Source: Thermodesulfovibrionia bacterium (GTDB lineage Bacteria > Nitrospirota > Thermodesulfovibrionia > UBA6902). Taken from it: a stretch of 64,000 nt of DNA. The position numbers and the translations under genes are program-made. The notes under the pieces were generated by a model that was given only the letters and a program-made list of their open reading frames with translations, did no database searches and was not told the DNA's origin. The stretch is from the NCBI GenBank assembly GCA_030646035.1, contig JAUSMY010000023.1, forward strand, positions 62,001 through 126,000, in the 5' to 3' direction. This document shows, piece by piece, positions 1-9,147 of the stretch. Position 1 is the first letter of the stretch; each line of letters starts with the position of its first letter.

Positions 1-1513
1 TGTCACGGAGTGGGGACGGTATCGGATCAATAAGATTGGCAGTGGTTATGAACATGACATTGGTAAGGTCAAAAGGAACGCCAAGATAATGGTCGGTAAA
101 TGCAAAGTTCTGCTCAGGGTCAAGCACCTCAAGCAATGCAGACGCAGGGTCACCCCTGAAGTCCATGCCTATCTTGTCGACCTCATCGAGCATGAATACG
201 GGGTTGTTCTTTCCGGCTGTCTTAATGCCCTGAATGATCCTGCCGGGCATCGCGCCGACGTATGTCCTGCGGTGCCCTCTTATCTCAGCCTCGTCCCTCA
301 CGCCGCCGAGAGACATTCTGAAGAACTCTCTTCCAAGTGCGCGTGCAATGGATTTGCCCAATGATGTCTTGCCGACACCCGGAGGCCCGACGAAGCATAG
401 TATGGGCCCCTTCATCCCGGACTTCCCTTTGGCCTTCTCTTTCAGTTTTCTTACCCCGAGGTATTCAAGTATCCTCTCTTTTACCTTCTCAAGGTCATAA
501 TGGTCTTCATCAAGCACCTGCTTCCCCTTTTTGAGGTCAAGATTATCCTTTGTTGCCTTGGACCATGGAATCTCCACAAGCCAGTCGACATAGGTTCTTA
601 TAGTTCCTGCCTCGGCAGAGTCAGGATGCATCTTCTCAAGACGGCTGATCTGCTTGAGCGCCTCCTTCTCAACTTTTTTCGGCATCTTTACTTCATCGAC
701 CTTCTGCTTCAGTTCAAATATCTCCTCGGTCTTTTCATCTATTTCGCCAAGCTCTTTCTGTATGGCCTTAAGCTGCTCTCTCAAAAAGTATTCGCGCTGG
801 GTCTTGTCTATCTCGCCCTTTGCGTCTGACTGGATCTTCTGCTGGACAAGAAGGAGTTCCACCTCTCTGCTGAGGATCTCGCTTATCCTCTTGAGCCTTA
901 CTACAGGGTCAAGCTTCTCAAGAAGTTCCTGCGCCTGATCCGCCTTTAATCCGAGGTTTGAAGCTATGAGGTCGGCCAGCCTTCCGGGTTCATCGATATT
1001 TTCTATCAGAAGAATTATATCCGGCATAAAGGATTTGCCGAGGGCTACTGATTTGTCCAGGAGTTCCTTGACGTTGCGGATAAGCGCTTCCACCTCAATG
1101 GTCAGCTCATGCTCTTTAATGTCAGCCAGCTTCTCGAGCTCTCCTATGAAATAAGGGGCTGTCTGAGTGAAATTGGTTATCCTTGCCTTTGTTATGCCCT
1201 GAACAAGGACCTTTGACCTGCCGTCGGGAAGTTTCAAAGTCCTGAGAATACTTCCCACAGTCCCGATCCTGTAAAGGTCATCCTTGGTCGGGTTCTCAAC
1301 ATCAACATTCTTCTGTGTAACAAGCATTAAAAGCTTGTTCTCGCCCACGGCATTCTCAATAGCCTTTATCGAAACATCCCTGCCGACGAATAACGGAAGT
1401 ATCATATATGGAAAGATAACTATATCTCTCACAGGGAGAACAGGCAAGGCAGAGGGAACATCAACATTGCGTTCATCCTTTGCATTGATCTCTTTTGCAT
1501 CTATATCAGTCAT
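1..1513 (-). CDS. lon: Lon protease, ATP-dependent (C-terminus outside window)
   Basis: ATP-dependent serine protease of the cytoplasm that degrades misfolded and short-lived regulatory proteins. The visible part begins at ATG 1513 and runs off the left edge. The N-terminal substrate-binding domain ([13 protein letters not shown] near residue 25) is followed by a long helical region and the AAA+ module, with Walker A GPPGVGKT near residue 376 and Walker [10 protein letters not shown] downstream. The Ser-Lys proteolytic domain must lie beyond base 1. The start codon overlaps the galU stop (TAATG on the minus strand), so the two are probably cotranscribed and translationally coupled. Confidence 0.97.
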   Translation of the reverse strand, partial: MTDIDAKEINAKDERNVDVPSALPVLPVRDIVIFPYMILPLFVGRDVSIKAIENAVGENKLLMLVTQKNVDVENPTKDDLYRIGTVGSILRTLKLPDGRSKVLVQGITKARITNFTQTAPYFIGELEKLADIKEHELTIEVEALIRNVKELLDKSVALGKSFMPDIILLIENIDEPGRLADLIASNLGLKADQAQELLEKLDPVVRLKRISEILSREVELLLVQQKIQSDAKGEIDKTQREYFLREQLKAIQKELGEIDEKTEEIFELKQKVDEVKMPKKVEKEALKQISRLEKMHPDSAEAGTIRTYVDWLVEIPWSKATKDNLDLKKGKQVLDEDHYDLEKVKERILEYLGVRKLKEKAKGKSGMKGPILCFVGPPGVGKTSLGKSIARALGREFFRMSLGGVRDEAEIRGHRRTYVGAMPGRIIQGIKTAGKNNPVFMLDEVDKIGMDFRGDPASALLEVLDPEQNFAFTDHYLGVPFDLTNVMFITTANLIDPIPSPLRD

Positions 1514-2409
1514 TATTTCTCCTTTTTAATTTTAGGCAGTATCGACAACAGATATTTCTTGAAATCGTGTTTTACAGCCGGGTTCTTAAGGCCGAGTTCA
1601 ACCGTGGCTGTAAGAAATCCGACCTTGTCGCCTGCGTCATATCTTCTGCCTTCAAAGAGGAAACCGTAAACAGGTTTCTTCTTTAGCATCGCGTTTATAG
1701 CATCGGTCAGCTGGATCTCTCCGCCTTTCCCGGGCTTGACCTTTTCGATATATTTAAAGATATCGGCAGTAAGTATATATCTTCCAATGATAGCAAGATC
1801 AGACGGAGCGTCAGCCGGTTTCGGTTTTTCCACCATGCCCGTTACCTTATATAAGTTCTTCTTGATCTCTTTGCCGGCTATTACACCGTAATTGTGTATC
1901 TCAGCTTTCGGCATTCTCTGAAGTGCCAGTATCGGCGCCTGATATTGATCGTAAAGCTTTATCATCTCTCCAAGAAGGTCATCATCAGGGTCTATTATAT
2001 CATCGCTCAGAATTACTGCAAACGGCTCGTCATTTACAAAAGGTTTTGAACAGTAGATGGCATGGCCAAGCCCCAGAGGAGCGTTCTGCCTTATATAGGC
2101 AAAATGAAGGTGGTCTAATTTTTTGATCTCTGCAAGCATGGCGTGCTTACCCTTCTTTTTAAGTGTCTCCTCAAGTTCAAATGCAGAATCAAAGTGGTTT
2201 TCGATCGCCCTCTTTGATTTTCCGGTTATCATTATGAATTCGTTAATATCGCATTTCTGAGCCTCTTCAACCGCATATTGGATCATGGGTTTATCAACTA
2301 TCGGAAGCATCTCTTTAGGGGATGCTTTTGTTGCAGGCAGAAACCTTGTTCCAAGGCCCGCAGCCGGAAAAACAGCTTTTTTTATTATGCTTCTGGTTTT
2401 TTTAGGCAT
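1513..2409 (-). CDS. galU: UTP-glucose-1-phosphate uridylyltransferase
   Basis: Makes UDP-glucose from UTP and glucose-1-phosphate, supplying glycan and envelope synthesis. At 298 residues it has normal GalU length. The nucleotide-binding start [18 protein letters not shown] is at residues 12-29, followed by [14 protein letters not shown]. Further conserved blocks are [19 protein letters not shown] and MVEKPKP. A strong Shine-Dalgarno (CAGGAGATCTAA) precedes ATG 2409. It overlaps lon by three bases. The family is highly recognisable; the only uncertainty is nucleotide preference (UTP or dTTP), since RmlA and GalU share this fold, but the sequence is GalU-like. Confidence 0.95.
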   Translation of the reverse strand: MPKKTRSIIKKAVFPAAGLGTRFLPATKASPKEMLPIVDKPMIQYAVEEAQKCDINEFIMITGKSKRAIENHFDSAFELEETLKKKGKHAMLAEIKKLDHLHFAYIRQNAPLGLGHAIYCSKPFVNDEPFAVILSDDIIDPDDDLLGEMIKLYDQYQAPILALQRMPKAEIHNYGVIAGKEIKKNLYKVTGMVEKPKPADAPSDLAIIGRYILTADIFKYIEKVKPGKGGEIQLTDAINAMLKKKPVYGFLFEGRRYDAGDKVGFLTATVELGLKNPAVKHDFKKYLLSILPKIKKEK

Positions 2410-2615
2410 TTAGATCTCCTGAAACAGCTATGGGTTTAAGACGTAATATTCTACCATGTATATATAGTTAATGAAAGCAGCAGAATATATAACTTTATTC
2501 TACAGTTATGCAAATACCTGTCATTATTTTGGATAGCACGGACATTACTAAACTGACCTGAGACTTTAACATATCGCGGGTTGTCATTATCATTTCATTA
2601 TGCTACATTTCGGAC

Positions 2616-3005
2616 ATGGACCTTACTGACGACGGACACTGTTTTGTCTGCGGGCCTAAAAACCCCATCGGCCTTAAACTGGATTTTTCCTTTGACGGAA
2701 AGACGATAACGGCGGAGTTCACCCCGAAGAAAGAGCATCAGGGATACTTCAATATAGTGCACGGCGGGATCATAACAACACTTCTTGATGAGGCCATGGT
2801 AAAGCTCGCCATCGCAATGGGAATGCCTGCCGTTACCGCGCAGATGGATGTCCGCCTGAAAAAACCTTTAAATGTGGGTGTTCAGATAACTGTCACGGCT
2901 GAGATCACAAAAGAGACCAGAAAGACGATCGAGGCATTTGTAAAGGCAGTGACTGCTGACGGAGTGCTTATAGCTGATGCGAAGGGGAAACTGGTAAAGG
3001 TTTAA
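2616..3005 (+). CDS. PaaI-family hotdog thioesterase
   Basis: A 129-residue single hotdog-fold protein of the PaaI/acyl-CoA thioesterase type. The start HCFVCGPKNPIGLKL (two Cys three apart) is typical of a PaaI subgroup. FNIVHGGIITTLLDEAM contains the HGG..T..D/E core used for thioester hydrolysis, followed by the strand-rich second half (VRLKKPLNVG). The substrate cannot be read from the sequence. It stands alone on the plus strand with a poor ribosome binding site (TTCGGAC). The 205 bases upstream, shared with the divergent galU start, hold only A+T-rich promoter-like sequence. Confidence 0.85.
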   Translation: MDLTDDGHCFVCGPKNPIGLKLDFSFDGKTITAEFTPKKEHQGYFNIVHGGIITTLLDEAMVKLAIAMGMPAVTAQMDVRLKKPLNVGVQITVTAEITKETRKTIEAFVKAVTADGVLIADAKGKLVKV

Positions 3006-3046
3006 AAAGCATCTCGCCGATTTTATTTTTCGTGAGGATGTCGGCA

Positions 3047-3592
3047 TTAATTCTTGTAATTCTCATCTGTCTCCCATCTTAAAGAATTGTTGACGATGTA
3101 TTCACGAATTTTATTCAATTCAGGTTCGCTACGAATTATGTGTTCGTAGTAATTACGTTGCCATAATTTGTCCGAATATCGTTGCCATTGCTGTTGTTTT
3201 ACGCCTTCAGTATATGAATGGGTTGTTATTGATTTAAATGCGCCTATGATATCACCTAATGTAGGGGCAGGTCTTGTGCCTGCCCTGTCTTCTTTCGAAA
3301 ATCGGGCGCCCACAAGAGGCGCCCCTACAAGTAAAATAATTCCGTGAATATGGTTTGGCATAATGATAAATTCGTCCAAATGGATTTCAGAGAAACGACC
3401 GGGCAGTTCATGCCAGACGTTTTGTACCATCTTTCCTGCATCATTCATTTTCATCTGCGCATCTTCAATAATACCGAATAGACATTCCCTGCTCGCTGTG
3501 CATATCGTTACAAAATACGCGCCTGCCTGTGAATAATCGTATTCCTTTAACCGTATTGATCGGCGGTGATGTATGTCAGGATTATATGTCAT
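3047..3592 (-). CDS. REP-associated tyrosine transposase (RAYT-like, Y1/HUH)
   Basis: 181-residue single-strand transposase of the Y1/HUH family associated with palindromic repeats. The HUH motif appears as MPNHIHG, with the start QAGAYFVTICT, and the candidate nucleophile Tyr lies in RNYYEHIIR near the C-terminus. Residues about 89-111 (VGAPLVGARFSKED then RAGTRPAPT) are encoded by an inserted double-hairpin repeat and are not part of the normal fold; the frame stays open through it. A related palindrome lies just upstream of the start (3600-3645). RAYTs are known to cut and move REP sequences; here enzyme and repeats sit together. Confidence 0.85.
   Translation of the reverse strand: MTYNPDIHHRRSIRLKEYDYSQAGAYFVTICTASRECLFGIIEDAQMKMNDAGKMVQNVWHELPGRFSEIHLDEFIIMPNHIHGIILLVGAPLVGARFSKEDRAGTRPAPTLGDIIGAFKSITTHSYTEGVKQQQWQRYSDKLWQRNYYEHIIRSEPELNKIREYIVNNSLRWETDENYKN
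3261..3328. repeat. Double-hairpin REP/BIME-like element inside the transposase gene
   Basis: Outer 8-bp inverted ends GTAGGGGC/GCCCCTAC (3261-3268 and 3321-3328) enclose two hairpins: GGCAGG-CCTGCC (3266-3284, loop TCTTGTG) and GGGCGCC-GGCGCCC (3304-3324, loop CACAAGA). The element keeps the RAYT reading frame open. Confidence 0.85.
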
Positions 3593-3599
3593 ATTAATT

Positions 3600-3645
3600 G
3601 TAGGTGCCCTTCTTCAATCCGGGCAGGCACAAGACCTGCTCCTAC
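3600..3645. repeat. REP-like palindrome upstream of the RAYT gene
   Basis: A related copy of the element inside the transposase gene: near-inverted ends GTAGGTGC/GCTCCTAC and an inner stem GCAGG/CCTGC with loop CACAAGA. It lies between the RAYT start and the end of the truncated-looking exported gene. Confidence 0.75.
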
Positions 3646-3652
3646 ATTTTCA

Positions 3653-3850
3653 TTATTCATCTACCCATTCCACTCCACAAGCGCAATTTATATCTTGTGC
3701 ATTGTTACAAGGACGTAAAATAGAATAATCTGCAGCATATTCCGAAAGATCCTTATGAGTAACCGTATTATCCCACGCTAATGCACTTTCATAAAAAATA
3801 AAGATTGCAAAGAATATTGCCGAAGTCCCAACATGAACCATCTTTTTCAT
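3653..3850 (-). CDS. Short exported protein, possibly a truncated gene
   Basis: 65 residues from ATG 3850, chosen because GGAGGTG lies 8 bases upstream; a longer in-frame ATG at 3877 would overlap the preceding lipoprotein gene. A signal peptide (MKKMVHVGTSAIFFAIFIF, cleavage likely after ALA) precedes WDNTVTHKDLSEYAADYS, which resembles the mature start of larger exported Nitrospirota/Geobacter proteins. The tail then becomes Cys-rich (PCNNAQDINCACG) and stops at once against the REP element. This could be a gene whose 3' part was lost when the RAYT/REP unit arrived, or a real small secreted protein. Function unknown. Confidence 0.55.
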   Translation of the reverse strand: MKKMVHVGTSAIFFAIFIFYESALAWDNTVTHKDLSEYAADYSILRPCNNAQDINCACGVEWVDE

Positions 3851-3857
3851 TACTTTT

Positions 3858-4424
3858 TCACCTCCAACTCGTTTCATTAAAGGGTTCCATGTTTAGGTCT
3901 TTTAAATTTTTATCCATTTCTTTTAACATTAGTATTACTTTTTCCTTAGAAGCTCGACCCGGTGGAGGCGGTGGAATGTTCTTTCTCCTCTCCTCCATCG
4001 TTAATTTCCTCAAAGATATAATCGCCTTATCTCCTTCCCATTTGACCGTCTCGCTTGAACGATAACCTTTCTTAAGACCAATCCATGGCCCCAATCCCCA
4101 GTATTCATACCCAGCTTTGAATATCAAAACATTCATAGGAATAATATTACTCATGACGAGCAACCCTAATCCTTTGATCTCAAAATCACCGTTTTTGTCA
4201 GTCACTGTCTCAGTGGCGTCATAATACTCATGAATTGCCCCAGCTGCTGTTGGAGTTTCTCTGTCCCACACCCCAAGCACAACAACCCCCTCCATCGGCT
4301 GTTTTGTTTCAGCATCAATTATTCTGCCTCTATACGGGCCATCAATACGTATTGCGGACGCACAACCTGCAAAGACTGACAAGCTTACAATATTCAGTAA
4401 GGCAATTATTAGAATCTTTTTCAT
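3858..4424 (-). CDS. Lipoprotein with carboxypeptidase-regulatory-like domain
   Basis: 188 residues. A lipoprotein signal peptide ends in VFAGC (Cys about 21). The mature part begins with YRGRIIDAETKQPMEGVVVLGVW and later DKNGDFEIKGLG, the pattern of the transthyretin-like CarboxypepD_reg beta-sandwich often found in surface proteins. The C-terminal part has a KLTMEERRKN stretch, five prolines in a row and a helical tail. It is probably a periplasm-facing lipoprotein; no enzymatic motif is visible. The next gene begins 7 bases after its stop, suggesting cotranscription. Confidence 0.7.
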   Translation of the reverse strand: MKKILIIALLNIVSLSVFAGCASAIRIDGPYRGRIIDAETKQPMEGVVVLGVWDRETPTAAGAIHEYYDATETVTDKNGDFEIKGLGLLVMSNIIPMNVLIFKAGYEYWGLGPWIGLKKGYRSSETVKWEGDKAIISLRKLTMEERRKNIPPPPPGRASKEKVILMLKEMDKNLKDLNMEPFNETSWR

Positions 4425-4458
4425 TTATCGCTCCTTATTAGTAGTTTAAAAAAATAGC

Positions 4459-4902
4459 CTAATACCTCTTCTCAAAATAATCCTCAAGTATCTGCCTGTG
4501 GTCAAAGGCTATGTCATCGGGCAGTGTATCTCTAAAAAAGATCTCAGCTTCTTTTGCATCATCTCCTGCATTGGGCGTGCCTGACGCTGTCGCGATAAAT
4601 ATGGTTGAAACTGTATGATGGCGCGGGTCTCTCTTCGGGTCTGAATAGGTATGGAATTGACGGATAAGCTTTATATCAAGTCCTGTCTCTTCTTTAGCTT
4701 CCCTGATAACAGCATCCTCAATCGTTTCGTTGTAATCAACAAAACCGCCGGGGATCGCCCAGCCGGGAGGAGGGTTCTTCCTTTTGATCAGAACTATGCC
4801 GCCGTCAATCTCAATGATTGCATCAACCGTAAGGAATGGATTTCGAGGTGTTGGTTTCATCGTGTATAAAGAAAAATGCCTATCAATTTTTATCTGGTTC
4901 AT
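4459..4902 (-). CDS. Nudix hydrolase
   Basis: 147 residues with a complete Nudix box starting at [18 protein letters not shown] and continuing KEETGLDI (G-x5-E-x7-REUxEExGU). The P-P-G-W-A-I-P-G-G lead-in and acidic tail resemble ADP-ribose or nucleoside diphosphate-X hydrolases of the MutT/NudF type. The substrate is not decidable from sequence. A second in-frame Met at residue 15 (MKPTPRNPF) is an alternative start that fits the family N-terminus better. It is transcribed away from pheA. Confidence 0.88.
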   Translation of the reverse strand: MNQIKIDRHFSLYTMKPTPRNPFLTVDAIIEIDGGIVLIKRKNPPPGWAIPGGFVDYNETIEDAVIREAKEETGLDIKLIRQFHTYSDPKRDPRHHTVSTIFIATASGTPNAGDDAKEAEIFFRDTLPDDIAFDHRQILEDYFEKRY

Positions 4903-4958
4903 ATTTTACAGGATTACTTAACATGTTGTCTTTAGCTGGTTTCTGAGCTTAAGAACGC

Positions 4959-4987
4959 TTGCAAAAAACAAGGGAACTTGATACATT
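4959..4987 (+). promoter_or_regulatory. Candidate sigma-70 promoter of the pheA-aroA operon
   Basis: TTGCAA (4959-4964), 17-bp spacer, TACATT (4982-4987), about 36 bases before the pheA ATG. Each hexamer matches the consensus at 4 of 6 positions. Confidence 0.4.
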
Positions 4988-5023
4988 ACACCTTATTAAT
5001 AGTCAGTTATAGAGAGAGATATT

Positions 5024-6091
5024 ATGGCCAAACTTAAATCCCTGAGAAACAAGATAGATGATATCGACAACACGATCGTTAAGCTTTTAAACGACAGGGC
5101 GAAGATCGTTCTTGATATTAAAGAGGCTAAAAAGGACGACAGGCTTAAGGTCTACTCGCCGACCAGGGAAAGAGAGATTCTAAAGAGGTTAGGGAAACTC
5201 AACACAGGCCCTTTCCCCGGTGACGCGCTTATCGCGCTGTATAAAGAGATACTCTCTACTTCGCGCTCGCTGCAGCAGCCGTTAAAGATAGCATACTTCG
5301 GCCCGCCTGCGACATTTACGCATCTCGCGGCAAGAAGGCAGTTCGGCGCGTCAGCCGAATATGTACCTGAAAGCACGATCAAGGCTATCTTCGAATCTGT
5401 AATGAGAGGCAAGGCGCAGTACGGCGTTGTGCCTATTGAGAACTCTACAGAGGGCGTTGTCAATTATACGCTTGACATGTTCATGGATTCTGACCTGAAT
5501 ATCACCTCTGAAGTTATGCTTCCCATAAGGCATAACCTCATGTCAAAGACGGGCAAGGCTACGGGCATAAAAAAGATATATTCCCATCCTCAGCCGATCG
5601 CACAGTGCAGGGGCTGGCTTGAAGAGCACTATCCCGGCGTTCCGCTTATAGGCGGGATGAGCACCGCTTCGGCTGCCAAGCGTGTCGCCAGGGAAACGTC
5701 ATCCGCTGCCATAGCAAGTGAACTTGCCGCTGATATTTATAAACTAAAATTTATTGCAAAGGGCATAGAAGACTACAAGAATAACTTCACCCGTTTTCTT
5801 GTTATCGCAAAAGATTACCTTCCAAGGACAGGCAATGACAAGACATCCATTATGTTTTCGGTAAAGGACAAACCCGGCGCACTTCATAAGATACTTGAGC
5901 ATTTTGCAAAGCATAAGATAAACCTTACAAAGATCGAGTCAAGGCCGTCCAAGAGAAAGGCATGGGAGTACATATTCTTTGTTGATATGCAGGGGCATGT
6001 AGAGGACCTCAAGGTCAGGAAGGCTATTGATGCCGTAAAGAAGGAATGCCTTTATCTCAAGGTGCTGGGCTCCTACCCTTTGGCAGATTAG
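5024..6091 (+). CDS. pheA: P-protein: chorismate mutase / prephenate dehydratase
   Basis: Bifunctional enzyme taking chorismate through prephenate to phenylpyruvate for phenylalanine synthesis. Domain order over 355 residues: AroQ chorismate mutase (about 1-85, RNKIDDIDNTIVKLLNDR), prephenate dehydratase (about 90-265, with ENSTEGVVNYTLD and the catalytic-type TRF in NNFTRFLVI), then an ACT domain (about 277-350). The ACT part carries GALH and ESRPS, the motifs that bind Phe, so feedback inhibition by phenylalanine is expected. First gene of an aromatic operon; GAGAGAGATATT precedes the ATG. Confidence 0.96.
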   Translation: MAKLKSLRNKIDDIDNTIVKLLNDRAKIVLDIKEAKKDDRLKVYSPTREREILKRLGKLNTGPFPGDALIALYKEILSTSRSLQQPLKIAYFGPPATFTHLAARRQFGASAEYVPESTIKAIFESVMRGKAQYGVVPIENSTEGVVNYTLDMFMDSDLNITSEVMLPIRHNLMSKTGKATGIKKIYSHPQPIAQCRGWLEEHYPGVPLIGGMSTASAAKRVARETSSAAIASELAADIYKLKFIAKGIEDYKNNFTRFLVIAKDYLPRTGNDKTSIMFSVKDKPGALHKILEHFAKHKINLTKIESRPSKRKAWEYIFFVDMQGHVEDLKVRKAIDAVKKECLYLKVLGSYPLAD

Positions 6092-6141
6092 GTTAATATT
6101 TCATAAGCATGTTTTTCATCAGCAATCCTTTACTCCTTATG

Positions 6142-7218
6142 ATAAAAGCTCCTGAACATATAAAAAACATTAAACCGTATGTGCCCGGAAAGCCGATAGA
6201 AGAGCTTGAGAGGGAACTCGGGATAACCGGTTCCATAAAGCTTGCTTCCAATGAAAGCCCGATCGGGCCTTCACCTCTTGCGGTCAAGGCGCTGGCAGAC
6301 GGCATACACGGCCTTAACAGGTATCCTGACGGAAGCTGTTACAGCCTGAAGAACGCTCTCTCTCAAAAGCTCGGCATCGCTTCTGAAGAGATCATCTTTG
6401 GCAACGGTTCCAATGAGATCATCGAACTGGCTGTCAGGACATTTTTAAGCCCGGGTGATGAGGCGATAATGGCAAGCCCCTCTTTTGTCGTTTACCCCAC
6501 AGTGACGCAGGCAGCAGGAGGAAAGAGCATAGTTGTTCCGCTTAAAGACTTTCGCCATGACCTTGAGGCGATGGCCTCTGCAATTACAGCTAAGACAAAG
6601 GTCATATTCATTGCGAACCCGAACAATCCTACAGGCACGATAAACAGCCGCGCAGAAATGGATGCCTTCATGGAGAAGGTTCCTGACGATGTGCTTGTAG
6701 TCATTGACGAGGCGTATTTTGAATATGTCTCTTCAACTGATTATCCTGACAGCATGGAGTATCTTAAGAAAGGCAGGCCGGTCCTGATACTGCGGACATT
6801 CTCAAAGATATACGGACTTGCAGGATTGAGGATAGGATACGGTTTGGCACACAGCTCCATTATCTCAGAGATGAACAAGGTACGGCAGCCGTTCAATATA
6901 AACTCACTTGCTCAGATAGCTGCGCTTGCTGCGCTTGAAGATGCAGAACATGTTGAGAGGGCAAAGAAGACAAATGAAGATGGAAAAGAATTTCTATACA
7001 AAGAACTCAGATCAATGGGAGTAGATTATCTTCCCACAGAGGCAAATTTCATATATATTATCTTAAAGCATGATACAGCCCTTCAGCTTTATAATGAGCT
7101 GCTGAAGAAGGGCGTTATAATAAGGCCGATGGGCAAACGCGAATTGAGGGTAACTATCGGCCTTGCCGATGAGAATAAAAGGTTTATAAAAGCGTTACAG
7201 GCTGTAATGAAGCAATAA
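6142..7218 (+). CDS. hisC: Histidinol-phosphate / aromatic aminotransferase
   Basis: PLP enzyme of fold type I. I start it at ATG 6142 (MIKAPEHIKNIKPYVPGKP), which matches HisC N-termini; an upstream ATG at 6109 would add 11 residues. Conserved features are SNESPIGPS, NGSNEIIEL, NPNNPTGT, the PLP lysine in FSKIYGLAGLRIGY (K222) and the C-terminal RELRVTIG. Its place between pheA and aroF suggests that it transaminates phenylpyruvate and hydroxyphenylpyruvate, possibly as well as imidazole-acetol phosphate. No other his gene is nearby, so the substrate assignment rests on context. Confidence 0.92.
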   Translation: MKAPEHIKNIKPYVPGKPIEELERELGITGSIKLASNESPIGPSPLAVKALADGIHGLNRYPDGSCYSLKNALSQKLGIASEEIIFGNGSNEIIELAVRTFLSPGDEAIMASPSFVVYPTVTQAAGGKSIVVPLKDFRHDLEAMASAITAKTKVIFIANPNNPTGTINSRAEMDAFMEKVPDDVLVVIDEAYFEYVSSTDYPDSMEYLKKGRPVLILRTFSKIYGLAGLRIGYGLAHSSIISEMNKVRQPFNINSLAQIAALAALEDAEHVERAKKTNEDGKEFLYKELRSMGVDYLPTEANFIYIILKHDTALQLYNELLKKGVIIRPMGKRELRVTIGLADENKRFIKALQAVMKQ

Positions 7219-7254
7219 CTACGCTTTACGCATCACGATTTTCATGGAGGATCT

Positions 7255-8280
7255 ATGGACATTATAGTACTTAAACCAAAGGCAACTGCAAAAGAGAAGC
7301 GGAATATAGTTAAACGTCTGAAACAGATGGGCTTTGACGCCCATCTTTCAACCGGCACAGAGAGGACGGTCATCGGGGTGATTGGCGATACTTCAAAGGT
7401 CTCAGAGGATGAGAGCAGTTCATTTGAGGCGTTGAACGGTGTCGAGAAGATACACAGGATCACCCAGCCATACAGGCTCGCAAGCAGGAACTTTCAGCAG
7501 AAGGACTCACTAATAAAGGTCGGCAGGCATGTCATCGGCGGGAAGAGGATACATGTCATGGCAGGCCCCTGCTCTGTTGAGAACAGGGCAAACCTCATTA
7601 ATGTAGCGCAGGATGTGAAGAAGGCGGGTGCTACATTTTTAAGGGGCGGAGCGTTTAAACCCAGGACATCGCCGTACAGCTTCCAGGGGCTTGGGGAAGA
7701 AGGGCTTGAGATACTTGCTGAGGCGCGTGAGAAGACAGGGCTTCCTGTTGTAACTGAGATAATGGACCCGAGGGACATAGGCCTCATAATCAAACATGTT
7801 GATATCATCCAGATCGGCGCAAGGAATATGCAGAATTTCAGGCTCCTTCAGGAGGTCGGCTCTTACAACAAGCCGGTTCTTCTCAAGAGAGGGCTTTCCG
7901 CTACGATAAAAGAACTTCTCATGGCTGCCGAATATATCATGGCGCAGGGCAACAGCAAGGTTATTCTCTGCGAGAGGGGAATAAGGACCTTTGAAACAGC
8001 CACAAGGAATACGCTTGACCTCAGCGCAATTCCGGTACTGAAGGAACTTACTCATCTGCCGATCGTTATTGACCCGAGCCATGCCGTTGGCAGATGGGAG
8101 TTTGTAGCCACTATGGCAAAGGCTGCTGTTGCTGCAGGCGCTGACGGGCTCATGATCGAGGTGCATTCAAACCCTGAAGAGGCATTCTCTGACGGCGAGC
8201 AGTCATTGAAGCCTGCTAAATTCAAGACGCTTATGAAGGAACTCAAGGCTGTTGCAAAGGCTGTGGGCAGAGAGATATAA
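7255..8280 (+). CDS. aroF: 3-deoxy-7-phosphoheptulonate synthase, type I-beta with N-terminal regulatory domain
   Basis: First enzyme of the shikimate pathway, joining PEP and erythrose-4-phosphate. 341 residues. Residues 1-70 form the ferredoxin/ACT-like extension known from Thermotoga-type DAHP synthases, where it mediates Tyr/Phe inhibition. The barrel begins at [14 protein letters not shown] and shows [36 protein letters not shown] and DPSHAVG, the metal and phosphate ligands of the family. GGAGG sits 6 bases before the ATG. It lies between hisC and tyrA in one operon. Confidence 0.96.
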   Translation: MDIIVLKPKATAKEKRNIVKRLKQMGFDAHLSTGTERTVIGVIGDTSKVSEDESSSFEALNGVEKIHRITQPYRLASRNFQQKDSLIKVGRHVIGGKRIHVMAGPCSVENRANLINVAQDVKKAGATFLRGGAFKPRTSPYSFQGLGEEGLEILAEAREKTGLPVVTEIMDPRDIGLIIKHVDIIQIGARNMQNFRLLQEVGSYNKPVLLKRGLSATIKELLMAAEYIMAQGNSKVILCERGIRTFETATRNTLDLSAIPVLKELTHLPIVIDPSHAVGRWEFVATMAKAAVAAGADGLMIEVHSNPEEAFSDGEQSLKPAKFKTLMKELKAVAKAVGREI

Positions 8281-8292
8281 ATAGGGATTAAA

Positions 8293-9147
8293 ATGAATTT
8301 AGAAAAAATAACAATAATCGGTGTCGGCCTGCTTGGCAGTTCGTTCGCCCTCTCATTAAAGAGGGTCGGTAGCAACGCCATTATCACCGGTGTCGGCAGG
8401 AATGAGGAGAACCTTCAAAAGGCGGAAGAATTAGGGATCATAGATGAATACTGCACTGTGCCGGCTGATGGTGTGGCAGGCGCTGATCTGGTCCTGCTTG
8501 CGACTCCTGTAGGCCAGTTTGAAAATATAGTCAGTGACATAAGGCATGAGTTAAAAAAAGGGGCTATCGTTACTGACGTCGGAAGTGTAAAAGGCGGACT
8601 GGTTGGAAGGCTGGATGCATTAATGCCTGAAGGCGTGAGCTTTGTCGGCGCGCATCCGATAGCCGGCGGGGAGCGCCAGGGGCTGGAGGCGGCCACATCC
8701 GAACTCTTCTGGGGGGCGAAATGTATTATCACGCCCACGCCTGATACTGATAAGGATGCGCTGGAGGATATCACCGAACTCTGGAAGCAGCTTGGAGCAA
8801 GGGTCTTGCACATGACCCCTGACGAACATGATGAGGTCTATTCAGCTGTAAGCCATCTGCCGCATGTCCTGGCATATGCTCTTGTGAATTCGATAAGCAG
8901 CATCAGGGAAGACATACTTGACTTTGGCGGCAGAGGGCTCAAAGACATGACCAGGATAGCACTGAGCCCGACTGAGCTCTGGAAAGATATATGCTCCCAG
9001 AACAGGGATCACATGCTCAGGTCGCTCAACGACTTCTCTTCCAATATCTCCGGCATCATAAAACGGTTTGAAAAGTCAGATTGGAAAGGGCTTGAGGAAG
9101 AATTCAAAAGAGCAAAAGAGGCGAGACAGCGTCTTGAATCAGATTAA
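8293..9147 (+). CDS. tyrA: Prephenate dehydrogenase
   Basis: Converts prephenate to 4-hydroxyphenylpyruvate with NAD(P)+, the tyrosine branch. 284 residues without a fused mutase or ACT domain. N-terminal Rossmann motif VGLLGSSFAL; catalytic-site blocks DVGSVKGG and VGAHPIAGGERQG; helical C-terminal domain with SHLPHVLAYAL and GGRGLKDMTRIA. Its end overlaps the start of aroA by 14 bases, implying coupled translation. Confidence 0.95.
   Translation: MNLEKITIIGVGLLGSSFALSLKRVGSNAIITGVGRNEENLQKAEELGIIDEYCTVPADGVAGADLVLLATPVGQFENIVSDIRHELKKGAIVTDVGSVKGGLVGRLDALMPEGVSFVGAHPIAGGERQGLEAATSELFWGAKCIITPTPDTDKDALEDITELWKQLGARVLHMTPDEHDEVYSAVSHLPHVLAYALVNSISSIREDILDFGGRGLKDMTRIALSPTELWKDICSQNRDHMLRSLNDFSSNISGIIKRFEKSDWKGLEEEFKRAKEARQRLESD

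Noticed and set aside
4903-5023. T-box or leader peptide control of the aromatic operon
   Set aside because: The 121-base leader is too short and has no T-box motif, terminator hairpin, or Phe/Tyr-rich short ORF.
9068-9133. Upstream ATG start for aroA
   Set aside because: The extra 22 residues are tyrA codons read in another frame and do not match EPSP synthase N-termini; TTG 9134 fits better.
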